In this document: positions 7,529 to 16,072 of the stretch, in pieces
How positions within the stretch are numbered: the first letter of the stretch is position 1
Layout: each line of letters starts with the position of its first letter
NCBI GenBank assembly: GCA_902799665.1
Contig: CADCBK010000014.1
Span: 38,980 to 102,979, forward strand
DNA length: 64,000 bases
DNA from: an uncultured Spirochaetaceae bacterium
Lineage (GTDB): Bacteria > Spirochaetota > Spirochaetia > Treponematales > Treponemataceae
Reading direction: 5' to 3'
Made by a program: the position numbers and the translations under genes
The notes under the pieces: model-generated
Databases searched by the model: none
The model's input: the letters and a program-made list of their open reading frames with translations, nothing else
What the model was told of the DNA's origin: nothing

Positions 7529-10500
7529 TTATTTTTGGGAGGCAGGCTCGTCATTCCATTCAGCGCCCCAGTGAACAGAAATCTGCCCCTCAGATTTATT
7601 AGGAATGTTCCACTTGCCGTCTTTGCGGCCCTCCCGGAAGCCCACTGTCATTTCGCCGCTGTCGGCATGGTCGCCCGACCATTTAAAATACCATTTGTCG
7701 TCTTGCACGCTGTATTTAGCGGTCATCTCCACTTTTCCAACAAGATCGTCTGGTCCTTCATCATGCTCATAACATGCAAAATTAATCTTGAATTCACGGT
7801 CTTTTTCAAAGCGATCATAGACGCCCTTATAGTATTTGCTTTTAGCCGTTCCATAGTCTGGTACGGTTTTTCCATTCATTTGCTGGTCACCAAAAGTGTA
7901 GCACATATTATCGTCATCGTCAAATTTCCGACCTGTTGTGTTGTTCATAGTCGCGCAATCGTTTGAAAGATTCTTCAAAAATTCCTCGCTTGATTCTATT
8001 GACCAAAAATACTGCGGGTCATAGCCGTCATCCTCGTCTTCATCCGCCTTAAGATAATGCATCCAGAATGTAAGAGTGGCCTTTTGGCTTTTTCCGGTTG
8101 TGCCTGAAACCCAATACGTAGAATTCAGCCACCTTCCTCGTTTATTCCCCTTGCTTACTCTCGCGTATTTCGCTCCGCTTTCATAGTACATGATTGAGTC
8201 GATAGAATAAAGAGTCTGACTTTTCAAGCCGCTTATCGTAGTTGTTCCCGCTGTTAGGTCAGCTACGCTTACCTTGGTCCAAAATTCATAGTCATTCTCG
8301 CTTATTCCGTTTCTATCCTTGGCGGTAGCAACATAACTCATAAAGTCAGGCAAATCATTCGGATTGGCCAGTCCCAAATCTGGCTCCGAATCATACAATT
8401 CATAGCCTTTCACTATATGCAATAACAATCCTGCTGTTTTATCATCTGCTACTACGCGCCTGTCCGTATAGGCATTATAGCTTAGCGTCATAGTATTGCC
8501 CTTGCCGTCAGGACTTCGCATCTGCAAGTTTTCAAGCGGCCTCAAGCGGGATTCAAAAGTCAGCACGCTTTCTTTATATGTGTAACCGTCGGCGGCCGTG
8601 ACCTTAATCCATATTTTGTTTTTGCCAAGCCCCAGTTTAAATTCCTTGGCTGAAGAAAAATCTTTATAAGCGGCTCCTTCGCTCTGCTTGCATTCAATCT
8701 TTTCATGGGGCATCGTAGGCACAAGATTCAAATACACAGATTCATATATGTCTTCCAAATATTGGGCCGCCTCAAAATTAAAATCCTTAAACTTGGCGTT
8801 TTCGTCCGCGCTTGTTTTATATTGAGTCACGCTAAGGCTTGTGATGTTCTTCATCTTTGGCTCTATGGGGTCTGGATCGTTCAAGTCATCGTATCCGTCG
8901 CCGTCGCTGTCGGGGTTGTTTGGATTTGTGATAATTTTCTTAGTAGCGTCAGTTATTTTTATATGCTGCGGAGTTTCGCTTCCCTCTGGAATTGAGCGAT
9001 TCTTTGTCGCCGGCTTCCAGCCATGCAATTCTTCCCCGTCCATAAGTCCGTCGCCGTCAGTGTCTGGCTTGTCGTCGCTTGTGCCGCAGATAAGCTCCTC
9101 GTTATAGGGAACTCCATCTTTGTCTTTGTCAATGCTGTAAAAAATGTTGATTAAATCTCCCGCCTGAACATAAATTTTTGAGATGTCCACCACTTGTCCA
9201 GACTCTGGATCTGAATAATAATTATACGTGTCATACGTTGATAGATTATTCCTGGTGTAAGTGTGCTGGACATACCAGGCTCCGTATTGGTAGCCTTGAT
9301 AGTTATAGTCCCTGATTCTTTTTATGCGGCCGCCGTTTCCAAGAACAAGGTTTCCCTTGCTTTCGGAAATGCCCGCTATCTCCAAAAGGTCCTTGATTGT
9401 GACTGGCTCATACAAGTCGTTGATGTCAACAGCATCTGGGTTATACTTGTATTTTGTGGAGACATGATGAGTTTCGGCCTTGTGCTTAGCGGAAGGTCCG
9501 TAATCTATGTTAAGGCACGCTGTCATGGCGTTTACGGTAGTAAGAGCGCCTGTAAAGTCGTTTCCGTTGACAAGGCCTTCTTTTTGAAGGGCAATCGTGT
9601 AGTTTGTGATGCTCATGTTAAGGCCGGAAGACCACTTTAAAAGCTCTTCCGTTTGGGCTACGCTAAGCTTGTCGTACTTTATCGTCATCATCCCGGTCTC
9701 TCCTCCGGGCGGAATTGTTCCGACGTTCGTAAGTTCAACGCTTGCGACTGGCGTTGGATAGCCGTTAGGCTGCCTAAAGTCAGTGATTCCGGCAAAGGTT
9801 ACAGTGGCGCTCCGCACAGTATAGGCCAGATTGCTTGGATTTTTAAATTTTGCGTTTACAAGAATTGTGCCGCCAGTCACCGTCTTTCCCGTGGTTTCGC
9901 TTGTGGTGTGCCCCTTGGTGACGCTTTGAGAAAAGCTTTCGCTCTGATTTTGAGAGTATGTGAACGTGTCGCCAGACGTGACGCTGCCGTTATAGCCGGC
10001 TTCAAAATTAAAGGTATTTTTTGCTTTATCTTCAAAAAAATTGAATGTCGCTTCCCATTCAAAGCCAAACCCAACTTTTGTATGCCATCCGTGCGTTTCG
10101 TTGCGCGTGTGCGAGTTGGTGTTTGTGGCGCTCTGGCTGTGGACAGTTCCGTCGGTATGGGTCAGCGACTCCATCACAGAGTTAGTAGCCGATGTTTGAT
10201 AATTGAAGCCTATTTCAGGACGGCCCACAAACTGGATTTCCAATTGAGGAACGTCCGCTATGCGCGGATTAAAGGTGTTTGACCCTTCCGTGTAATAATT
10301 CAACTCTTGTCCGTCAGTCCAGCCGTCGCCGTCGGTGTCCTTGTTCGCAGGATCCGTAAAGAATTTATAAAGTTCGTCGTAGTCCGAGACGCCGTCGCCG
10401 TCAGCGTCCTTTGTCATTCCGTCGTCCCCTCCCGACACGTTTCCCTTCGACCAAAGCGCCATCAACACAATGTTTTTGTCGGGCGTGATTGGCGCTCCGT

Positions 10501-11707
10501 CAGCGTAATCCGCGCTTACATTCGTAAAGTTTGTAATCCAGCCCAAAAAATTTCTTCCATTATTTGTAAGGCCTAAACCGTCTGCCGTGACAAGATTTTC
10601 GGAATCGCCTTTTGTTATTTGCTGCGTCTTAATCTTGCTTCCGTCGGCAAAGCTTCCTCCGTTTGGAAGGAATGTCACAGTCCATTTGTCAAGCCATTTT
10701 GCATAGAATTTTTTGTTTCCGACGCTGCCGCTTGGAATGAAGTCAACAACCGGGCCTTCAAAATTTTCGTCCTCATACCAGCCGCCAAAATCCGAACCGG
10801 CTTTAGCAATTTGAGTTTTGTCCGGCAGAGACAGGCTTTGAGAATGTCTTGTGTAGGAAAGGCAGGGGCTATAGCCCTCCGCAAAGGCTCCCCCATTTGT
10901 TTCGTAGCTGATAGAATATAAGTTTGAAAGGCTTTGCAAAACCACTTTTGACTCGCTTCGCGCAAGCGCGTAAATGCCCGCAAACTCTCTATACGTTCCC
11001 AACAAAATCTTTTTTTCTGTGTCAGCGAAAAATTTAAAAATCAATATGTAGTCGCCTGCAGGAATGTCGTCCTTTTCGTAATATGTCGTTCCTCTTTGGT
11101 TCACCTGCAAGTCTTCATCCGCAAAGCCGGGAACGCTTTCCTCGTCCATCGTATAAAGGCCGCCTGTCACACACTTAAGGTTGTCCACTGGAAACGCGGC
11201 GGACACATAAAGGGATCCGTAGCCGTGTCGCGCCTCAAGCTCCTGCATCATCATAGGAATAAGGGTAAACAGAAGGGAATTTTTTCCGGCTTTTATCGTC
11301 TTTGTCTCTTCAGTATAATAATATCCCGTCTCGCTCACCGCCAAAACGCTGAAAATCCAGGTTCCTGTCTTAAACGGAACGCTTGCGGCTTTTAACTCGC
11401 CGTTTGAATGCCACGTGTCGATTTCTATATCACTTGTCCCGTCGACAGGCCTGTAATAAATGGTTATCAAGTCAAAGAAGTCGGCGCTTATGTTAGGCAA
11501 GGCGCTGCAGGAAATGTCGTTTTTTGCGTCAAGCGAAAATGAAAGCATAGCCTCGCCGCTTGAAACTGGAAGGTAAGCCCCGCCGCTGGAAGGTTCGTTT
11601 TCAGTCGCAATTGCAGCATTGTTTTTCGCTTCGTCAAGCAAATTCGAACACGCGGCAAAATAAGACATGGCGCAAAAAGCCGCAATTAAAAGGAATATTT
11701 TTTTCAT
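7529..11707 (-). CDS. Large surface lipoprotein with a protective-antigen-like (binary toxin B) core, InlB and TSP3 repeats
   Basis: A 1392-residue lipoprotein. The lipobox FAAC places the lipidated Cys at residue 20. Two InlB/Listeria-Bacteroides repeats (about 270-345 and 345-418; TNGGAF...FGGWYEDENF, PNGGSF...FLGWI) are followed by a Ca-binding segment (about 432-465: DADGDGVSDYDEL, DTDGDGWTDGQEL). A Ser/Thr-rich alternating segment (about 500-600) and a sandwich-like region then lead to VTIKDLLEIAGI near 770. That order resembles the PA63 half of anthrax protective antigen: Ca-site DTDxDxIPD, Ser/Thr-rich insertion strands, then TLKEALKIAFGF. More TSP3-type repeats lie at about 860-890 and 930-950, and the C-terminal 180 residues form an acidic beta-rich domain. 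A Shine-Dalgarno AGGAGG overlaps the stop of the upstream lipoprotein. Lipidation and repeats are seen; the pore role is inferred, and no enzymatic A-subunit is nearby. Confidence 0.72.
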   Translation of the reverse strand: MKKIFLLIAAFCAMSYFAACSNLLDEAKNNAAIATENEPSSGGAYLPVSSGEAMLSFSLDAKNDISCSALPNISADFFDLITIYYRPVDGTSDIEIDTWHSNGELKAASVPFKTGTWIFSVLAVSETGYYYTEETKTIKAGKNSLLFTLIPMMMQELEARHGYGSLYVSAAFPVDNLKCVTGGLYTMDEESVPGFADEDLQVNQRGTTYYEKDDIPAGDYILIFKFFADTEKKILLGTYREFAGIYALARSESKVVLQSLSNLYSISYETNGGAFAEGYSPCLSYTRHSQSLSLPDKTQIAKAGSDFGGWYEDENFEGPVVDFIPSGSVGNKKFYAKWLDKWTVTFLPNGGSFADGSKIKTQQITKGDSENLVTADGLGLTNNGRNFLGWITNFTNVSADYADGAPITPDKNIVLMALWSKGNVSGGDDGMTKDADGDGVSDYDELYKFFTDPANKDTDGDGWTDGQELNYYTEGSNTFNPRIADVPQLEIQFVGRPEIGFNYQTSATNSVMESLTHTDGTVHSQSATNTNSHTRNETHGWHTKVGFGFEWEATFNFFEDKAKNTFNFEAGYNGSVTSGDTFTYSQNQSESFSQSVTKGHTTSETTGKTVTGGTILVNAKFKNPSNLAYTVRSATVTFAGITDFRQPNGYPTPVASVELTNVGTIPPGGETGMMTIKYDKLSVAQTEELLKWSSGLNMSITNYTIALQKEGLVNGNDFTGALTTVNAMTACLNIDYGPSAKHKAETHHVSTKYKYNPDAVDINDLYEPVTIKDLLEIAGISESKGNLVLGNGGRIKRIRDYNYQGYQYGAWYVQHTYTRNNLSTYDTYNYYSDPESGQVVDISKIYVQAGDLINIFYSIDKDKDGVPYNEELICGTSDDKPDTDGDGLMDGEELHGWKPATKNRSIPEGSETPQHIKITDATKKIITNPNNPDSDGDGYDDLNDPDPIEPKMKNITSLSVTQYKTSADENAKFKDFNFEAAQYLEDIYESVYLNLVPTMPHEKIECKQSEGAAYKDFSSAKEFKLGLGKNKIWIKVTAADGYTYKESVLTFESRLRPLENLQMRSPDGKGNTMTLSYNAYTDRRVVADDKTAGLLLHIVKGYELYDSEPDLGLANPNDLPDFMSYVATAKDRNGISENDYEFWTKVSVADLTAGTTTISGLKSQTLYSIDSIMYYESGAKYARVSKGNKRGRWLNSTYWVSGTTGKSQKATLTFWMHYLKADEDEDDGYDPQYFWSIESSEEFLKNLSNDCATMNNTTGRKFDDDDNMCYTFGDQQMNGKTVPDYGTAKSKYYKGVYDRFEKDREFKINFACYEHDEGPDDLVGKVEMTAKYSVQDDKWYFKWSGDHADSGEMTVGFREGRKDGKWNIPNKSEGQISVHWGAEWNDEPASQK

Positions 11708-11717
11708 GTTTTGCCTC

Positions 11718-12266
11718 CTAGTTGACCTTCAATGAATTTTGCGACGAGAATATAGCCAATTTTAATGTTGACTCTTCGTCCATGAACTTGATTGTGACTA
11801 GAATTTGCGCAAGGCAGCTTATTTGGTATGTATCTTTTTTAAATTTACTTGTGTCTATTGTCAGGACGCCGGACTCTGAATCCACGTTGGCGCCAGCAAT
11901 GCTTTGAGCCAAGGCGCCGTCAATCTTCCAATCATATTCAATGTATGGAGCCTCGTCGCCTTCCTCCCCATATATTTCGTCAAATCTTTCAACTGTCGGC
12001 GTGAATGTCACGATGCCATTGTTTTCTGTTTGATCCACCTTTAACGCAAGATTTTTTATAGAAAGCAAGACCCCGCCGGACGAGGTTTCGTCAGTCGCAG
12101 GCGTCGGGGTTGGGTCAGGCGTCGGGGTTGGCGTTGGCGTCGGGGTTGGCGTCGGGGTAGGCGTCGGGGTAGGCGCTGACCCCGACCCGCTGGAAGAAGA
12201 ATTACTGCAAGAGTAAAATAGAATAGAACAAAATAGAATAGAGCTCAAAATTAAGCGGCGTTTCAT
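11718..12266 (-). CDS. Small lipoprotein with a Pro-Thr repeat linker and Ig/PKD-like domain
   Basis: A 182-residue lipoprotein. The ATG at 12266 is chosen because it has a Shine-Dalgarno (CAGGAGA) and starts the signal peptide; the lipobox FYSC puts the Cys at residue 20. A Ser/Gly stretch and about eleven Pro-Thr dipeptides form an extended linker, followed by a domain of roughly 110 residues (IEYDWKIDGALAQSI, DTYQISCLA) resembling PKD or Ig-like folds. It is the first gene of the operon with the PA-like lipoprotein, driven by a consensus sigma-70 promoter. A surface-exposed role beside the big lipoprotein is inferred. Confidence 0.75.
   Translation of the reverse strand: MKRRLILSSILFCSILFYSCSNSSSSGSGSAPTPTPTPTPTPTPTPTPTPDPTPTPATDETSSGGVLLSIKNLALKVDQTENNGIVTFTPTVERFDEIYGEEGDEAPYIEYDWKIDGALAQSIAGANVDSESGVLTIDTSKFKKDTYQISCLAQILVTIKFMDEESTLKLAIFSSQNSLKVN
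12100..12177. repeat. Pro-Thr coding minisatellite
   Basis: The 12-base unit GTCGGGGTTGGC and near variants (GTCGGGGTAGGC) recur head to tail and encode (PT)n on the minus strand. Six- or twelve-base slippage would change the length of the lipoprotein stalk without a frameshift, so length variation between strains is likely. Confidence 0.75.
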
Positions 12267-12309
12267 ATAATCTCTCCTGATTAACTTAAGAAAACCTTTT
12301 CGCAGTATA

Positions 12310-12338
12310 ATTATAAAGCAAGCAACAATAATTGTCAA
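12310..12338 (-). promoter_or_regulatory. Consensus sigma-70 promoter of the PA-like lipoprotein operon
   Basis: TTGACA (12333-12338) and TATAAT (12310-12315) on the minus strand are separated by 17 bases, a perfect consensus. The start codon is about 43 bases downstream and has a Shine-Dalgarno, so this operon has a conventional leader. The box is back to back with the GH1 promoter about 35 bases away, and a GCGGC/GCCGC inverted repeat lies between them. Confidence 0.85.
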
Positions 12339-12372
12339 ATTTTTTAACACGCCAAGCGGCGTCAAGCCGCTA

Positions 12373-12401
12373 TTGACACTTTCAAAAAAAAACGCTTTTA
12401 T
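12373..12401 (+). promoter_or_regulatory. Promoter of the GH1 gene, leaderless layout
   Basis: TTGACA (12373-12378), 17 bases, then TTTTAT (12396-12401), eight bases before the ATG at 12410. There is no Shine-Dalgarno. The -10 box lies in the loop of an ACGCT/AGCGT inverted repeat, which could be an operator. Confidence 0.7.
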
Positions 12402-12409
12402 TAGCGTCT

Positions 12410-13831
12410 ATGCAATTTTCAAAAGATTTTATTTGGGGAACGGCGACAGCCGCGGCCCAAGTTGAAGGAGCCGCCTTTGAGGACGGCAAGCAGCCCAGCA
12501 TTTGGGACCAATTTTCAAGATGGCCCGGAAAGACCCTTTGGGGCGCCTCGCCGGAGACTGCCTGCGACCACTACCACCGCTACAAAGAAGACGTCAAAAT
12601 GTTGGCGGACCTAAAGATTCCCAACTACCGCTTTAGCGTCTCTTGGCCGCGCGTCATGGGCTACAGCCCCGACAGCCGCGGAAACGCGATTCACGGAACT
12701 CCCAACCAAAAGGGCTTGGACTTTTACGACCGCCTCATCGACGAGCTTTTGTCAAAGAACATCACGCCTTGGCTTACCCTTTACCACTGGGACTTGCCCT
12801 TGGAATTGGAGCGAAAGGGCGGCTGGCGCAACCGCGACATCCGTTACTGGGCCGCGGAGTACACAGACCTTATCGTAAAGAAATTTTCCGACCGCGTGCA
12901 AAACTTTTTTACCATTAACGAAATGCCTTGCGTTCTTGGCGGCTACGTCGGCTGGATGGCCCCGGGCTTGCAGCTTCAGCAGGCGGAAGTGTTGAACGTA
13001 GCGCACAACATTCTTCTTGCGCACGGAACGATGGCGCAAGCGATTCGCGCGGCCGCCCCCAAGGCAAAGATTTGCCTGGCCCACACAGGCTTTGGAAACT
13101 ATCCGATTTCGGAAAGCAAGGAAGACATCGAGGCCTTTAAAAAATCGGTCGAGGTTTACGAGCGCGAGCCTGGCGAAAAATACGGCTTCCAAAAAGGGAG
13201 CGGCCTTTTCATGGGCCACTGCCTTACCTACTGGTGCGACCCGATTTACTTTGGCCGCTACCCCGCCGGCGCGCAAAAAGCCTTTGGCAAAGACTTCCCG
13301 AAAATTCTTCCGGGCGACATGAAAATAATCTCAACCCCGGTGGACTTCCACGGCCAAAACATCTACGAAGGAATTCCAATCCGCGCGCCCAAGACCGCAC
13401 AAGAAAAAAAGAACGGCTTTGGCGTAGTGGACTTTTCGCACGGATACCCGATGACGCACTCAAAGTGGCCGGTAACGCCAAAGTCGATGAACCACTTTTT
13501 CCAATACATTTGGGAACGCTACAAAAAGCCGATTTTCGTCACGGAGAACGGCATAAGCTGCGCCGACAACCTAAGCCCCGACAAAAAGTGCCACGACATC
13601 CAGCGCATCGACTTTGTCCGCGCCTACTTGGAAGAGCTTGGAAAAGCGATCAAAGCCGGCGCCGACATTCGCGGCTACTTCTACTGGTCGTTGATGGACA
13701 ACTTTGAATGGGCGCGCGGCTACGGCGAGCGCTTTGGCTTGGTTCACGTTGACTACGAGACCCAAAAGCGCACTCCCAAAGACAGCGCCTACTGGTTCAG
13801 CGATTTGGTTCAGACTGGAAAGTTAAAGTAG
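12410..13831 (+). CDS. Glycoside hydrolase family 1 beta-glucosidase
   Basis: A 473-residue (beta/alpha)8 enzyme, normal GH1 length, with no signal peptide, so it acts in the cytoplasm on imported beta-glucosides such as cellodextrins. The N-terminal signature WGTATAAAQVEGA is clear. The acid/base is Glu171 in TINEMP, where most relatives have NEP followed by a tryptophan, and the nucleophile is Glu379 in VTENG. The C-terminal NFEWARGYGERFGL segment with WA rather than the 6-phospho-binding pattern favours an unphosphorylated substrate. It starts from a leaderless-type promoter and ends at a strong bidirectional terminator. Together with the GH94 phosphorylase at 27.3 kb it points to cellobiose use. 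Confidence 0.92.
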   Translation: MQFSKDFIWGTATAAAQVEGAAFEDGKQPSIWDQFSRWPGKTLWGASPETACDHYHRYKEDVKMLADLKIPNYRFSVSWPRVMGYSPDSRGNAIHGTPNQKGLDFYDRLIDELLSKNITPWLTLYHWDLPLELERKGGWRNRDIRYWAAEYTDLIVKKFSDRVQNFFTINEMPCVLGGYVGWMAPGLQLQQAEVLNVAHNILLAHGTMAQAIRAAAPKAKICLAHTGFGNYPISESKEDIEAFKKSVEVYEREPGEKYGFQKGSGLFMGHCLTYWCDPIYFGRYPAGAQKAFGKDFPKILPGDMKIISTPVDFHGQNIYEGIPIRAPKTAQEKKNGFGVVDFSHGYPMTHSKWPVTPKSMNHFFQYIWERYKKPIFVTENGISCADNLSPDKKCHDIQRIDFVRAYLEELGKAIKAGADIRGYFYWSLMDNFEWARGYGERFGLVHVDYETQKRTPKDSAYWFSDLVQTGKLK

Positions 13832-13855
13832 GAACGGTTTTAAGACCAAAAAAAA

Positions 13856-13884
13856 CGCCGCGAAAAAATCGCGGCGTTTTTTTT
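13856..13884. terminator. Bidirectional intrinsic terminator between the GH1 gene and asd
   Basis: A stem CGCCGCG/CGCGGCG (13856-13862 with 13870-13876) with an A-rich loop is flanked by eight A on the left and eight T on the right. It can serve both the GH1 gene and the convergent dapA-asd operon. Confidence 0.92.
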
Positions 13885-13899
13885 GTTTATCAATAATTT

Positions 13900-15006
13900 T
13901 TAGAGATTGTCAAAAAATCCCTTGGCTTTGAGCAGCTCGGCGTTGAGGATTCCGCCAAGAGCGGCGCCGCGCTTTGTGTTGTGGCTAAGCGCGACAAACT
14001 TCACGTCAAAGACATTGCACTTTCGCAAGCGGCCGATGACGCAAGCCATTCCCTTTTCGGTATCGCGGTCGCGGCGCGGCTGCGGGCGGTATTCCTCGTG
14101 GCGCACGACAATCGGACGCTCGGGCGCGCTGGGAAGCTTTAGCTCTTGCGGAACGGAAGTGTAGCTAGTCCAAACGCGCTCGATTTCCTCAAGGCTGGGC
14201 TTTTTGTCTTCCGGAAGATCAAACTCAAGGTTTACGATCGCGGTGTGTCCGTCAATTACGGGAACGCGGGTGCAGGTGGAAGAAACCAAGGGGCCGGCGG
14301 CGTTTTCAATCTTGTTGCCGCTTACCTTTCCCAAAATCTTAAGGCATTCCTTTTCGGTCTTTTCTTCCTCGCCGCCGATGTAGGGAACGATGTTGTCAAT
14401 CATGTCAAAGGACGGAACGCCGGGATAGCCCGCGCCGCTCACAGCCTGCTCGGTCGTGACAATCATTCTCTTTACAGGATAGCCGGCTTGGATAAGCGCG
14501 TGGAGCGGCATCATGTAAGTTTGGAGGGAGCAGTTTGGCTTTACTACGATAAAGCCCTTGTCCCAGCCGCGGTTTTTCTTTTGTTCGGCGATAACGTCAA
14601 GGTGCGAATAGTTGATTTCGGGAACCAGCATCGGAACGTCGCTTGTCCAGCGGTTGGCGCTGGCGTTTGAAACGACCGGGATTCCTTGGGCGGCGTAGCG
14701 CTCTTCCAAGGCCTTGATTTCGTCCTTGGACATTTCAAGCGCGCTAAAGACGAACTTGCACTTTCCGAGCGCCGCCTTTTCGTCGTTGGCGTCCTGGACA
14801 ATCAAGTCAGCCGCGTCGGCCGGGATTTCCGCTCCGATAAGCCAGCGGTTGGCCACAGCCTCGCGGTAGGGCTTTCCGGCGGAACGGGGGCTGGCCGCGA
14901 CATAAGTTACGCGGAACCACGGATGGTTTTCCAACAACTTTACATAGCGCTGGCCGACCATTCCAGTCGCGCCCAAAACGCCAACTTCAATTCTATTTTC
15001 TGCCAT
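13900..15006 (-). CDS. asd: Aspartate-semialdehyde dehydrogenase
   Basis: A 368-residue NADPH-dependent enzyme converting aspartyl phosphate to aspartate semialdehyde for lysine, diaminopimelate, threonine and methionine synthesis. The Rossmann motif GATGMVGQ starts at residue 12, the active-site Cys is 159 in KPNCSLQTY, and VSGAGYPG follows. The sequence type (KPNCS, length near 360) is that of the fungal/archaeal-like Asd class. It lies 15 bases after dapA on the same strand, with its own Shine-Dalgarno (AAGGGG), and the pair supplies diaminopimelate precursors for peptidoglycan. Confidence 0.95.
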   Translation of the reverse strand: MAENRIEVGVLGATGMVGQRYVKLLENHPWFRVTYVAASPRSAGKPYREAVANRWLIGAEIPADAADLIVQDANDEKAALGKCKFVFSALEMSKDEIKALEERYAAQGIPVVSNASANRWTSDVPMLVPEINYSHLDVIAEQKKNRGWDKGFIVVKPNCSLQTYMMPLHALIQAGYPVKRMIVTTEQAVSGAGYPGVPSFDMIDNIVPYIGGEEEKTEKECLKILGKVSGNKIENAAGPLVSSTCTRVPVIDGHTAIVNLEFDLPEDKKPSLEEIERVWTSYTSVPQELKLPSAPERPIVVRHEEYRPQPRRDRDTEKGMACVIGRLRKCNVFDVKFVALSHNTKRGAALGGILNAELLKAKGFFDNL

Positions 15007-15021
15007 AATATTTCCCCTTAG

Positions 15022-15927
15022 TTAGAGTTTGCAAGCCGTCAAAGCGGCCTTGATTACCTTCTTGGCGTTGGCGTTGACTTCAACGAGCGGCGCGCGAACT
15101 CCTCCGGCCGGAAGGCCTTTAAGGTTCATCGCGTATTTGATCGAAGTCGGGTTTCCGTCGACAAAGGCGGCCTTGAAAATCGGAAGCAAGCGGAAGTGCG
15201 CTTTGCGCGCCTCGTCGAACTTTCCTTTAAGGCCGGCGTCAACCATAGCCTTGACTTCTTTGGGAGCCAAGTTGGAAACGACAGAAACGACTCCGTCTCC
15301 GCCCAGCGCCAAAAGCGGCAATGTCAATCCGTCGTCGCCTGACAAAACGGCAAAGCTGGGATGCTTGGCCTTTACTTTGGCAAGAACGTCGGCCATCTGG
15401 TTGATGTTGCCGCTGGCTTCCTTAACGCCGATGATGTTGGGCAAATCGGCGATGCGCGCCAAAGTGTCGGTGGCGATGTTGGTGCCTGTGCGGCCCTGAA
15501 TGTTGTAAACCAAAATCGGAAGGCCGACTTTGCTAACGGCGGCAAAGTGGCGGTAGATTCCCTCTTGGCTGGGCTTGTTGTAATAGGGAGTCACAACCAA
15601 GGCGGCGTCGGCTCCGGCTTCCTTGGCGCGCTGGGTGTAGCGAACCGCGTCACGGGTGTTGTTGCTTCCCGTTCCTACGATAATCGGAATGTTTTTGCCG
15701 CTTGATTTTTTATAGGCCGCGCGCTCTTCCATAATAATGGAAAGCATTTTGTCTTCTTCGTCTTCGTCAAGAGTAGGAGTTTCGCTTGTTGTGCAAAGAG
15801 GAACAAGTCCGTCGATTCCGGCTTTGAGTTGGTTTTTGACGTGTTTCCTGAATCCCTCAAAGTCCACGGCGCCGTTCTTTTTCATCGGCGTAATCATCGC
15901 TGTGTAAGTTCCCTTCAACTTTATCAT
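15022..15927 (-). CDS. dapA: 4-hydroxy-tetrahydrodipicolinate synthase
   Basis: A 301-residue class I aldolase that condenses pyruvate with aspartate semialdehyde, the first committed step of lysine/diaminopimelate synthesis. The Schiff-base Lys169 is in IGVKEASGN, the catalytic Tyr is in ILVYNIQGRTG, and VGTGSNNTRD is the substrate loop. The substrate-gate threonines appear in PLCTTSETPTL, where most DapA read GTTGE; the Ser-Glu-Thr version is a family variant. It starts at a good Shine-Dalgarno (AGGAGG) behind a TTGAAT-17-TAAAAT promoter and heads the dapA-asd operon, so the product feeds straight from Asd to DapA. Confidence 0.94.
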   Translation of the reverse strand: MIKLKGTYTAMITPMKKNGAVDFEGFRKHVKNQLKAGIDGLVPLCTTSETPTLDEDEEDKMLSIIMEERAAYKKSSGKNIPIIVGTGSNNTRDAVRYTQRAKEAGADAALVVTPYYNKPSQEGIYRHFAAVSKVGLPILVYNIQGRTGTNIATDTLARIADLPNIIGVKEASGNINQMADVLAKVKAKHPSFAVLSGDDGLTLPLLALGGDGVVSVVSNLAPKEVKAMVDAGLKGKFDEARKAHFRLLPIFKAAFVDGNPTSIKYAMNLKGLPAGGVRAPLVEVNANAKKVIKAALTACKL

Positions 15928-15975
15928 AAATAACCTCCTATCGGCTTCCCAAATGATGGAAAAATATTAGCAAAG

Positions 15976-16004
15976 ATTTTAATGAATTTGAAAAAGAAAT
16001 TCAA
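15976..16004 (-). promoter_or_regulatory. Promoter of dapA-asd
   Basis: Minus-strand TTGAAT (15999-16004), a 17-base spacer and TAAAAT (15976-15981), about 48 bases upstream of the dapA ATG, followed by a Shine-Dalgarno AGGAGG. I saw no lysine-riboswitch-like structure in the short leader. Confidence 0.65.
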
Positions 16005-16017
16005 TAAGATTTTTTTC

Positions 16018-16047
16018 TTGCCCAAAACGCGAAAATCGCTGTATAAT
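16018..16047 (+). promoter_or_regulatory. Promoter of the small membrane protein / S41 operon
   Basis: TTGCCC (16018-16023), an 18-base spacer and TATAAT (16042-16047), with a Shine-Dalgarno (AAGGAGG) before the ATG at 16073. Confidence 0.6.
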
Positions 16048-16072
16048 GGAAAACATCAAAAAGGAGGCTTAT

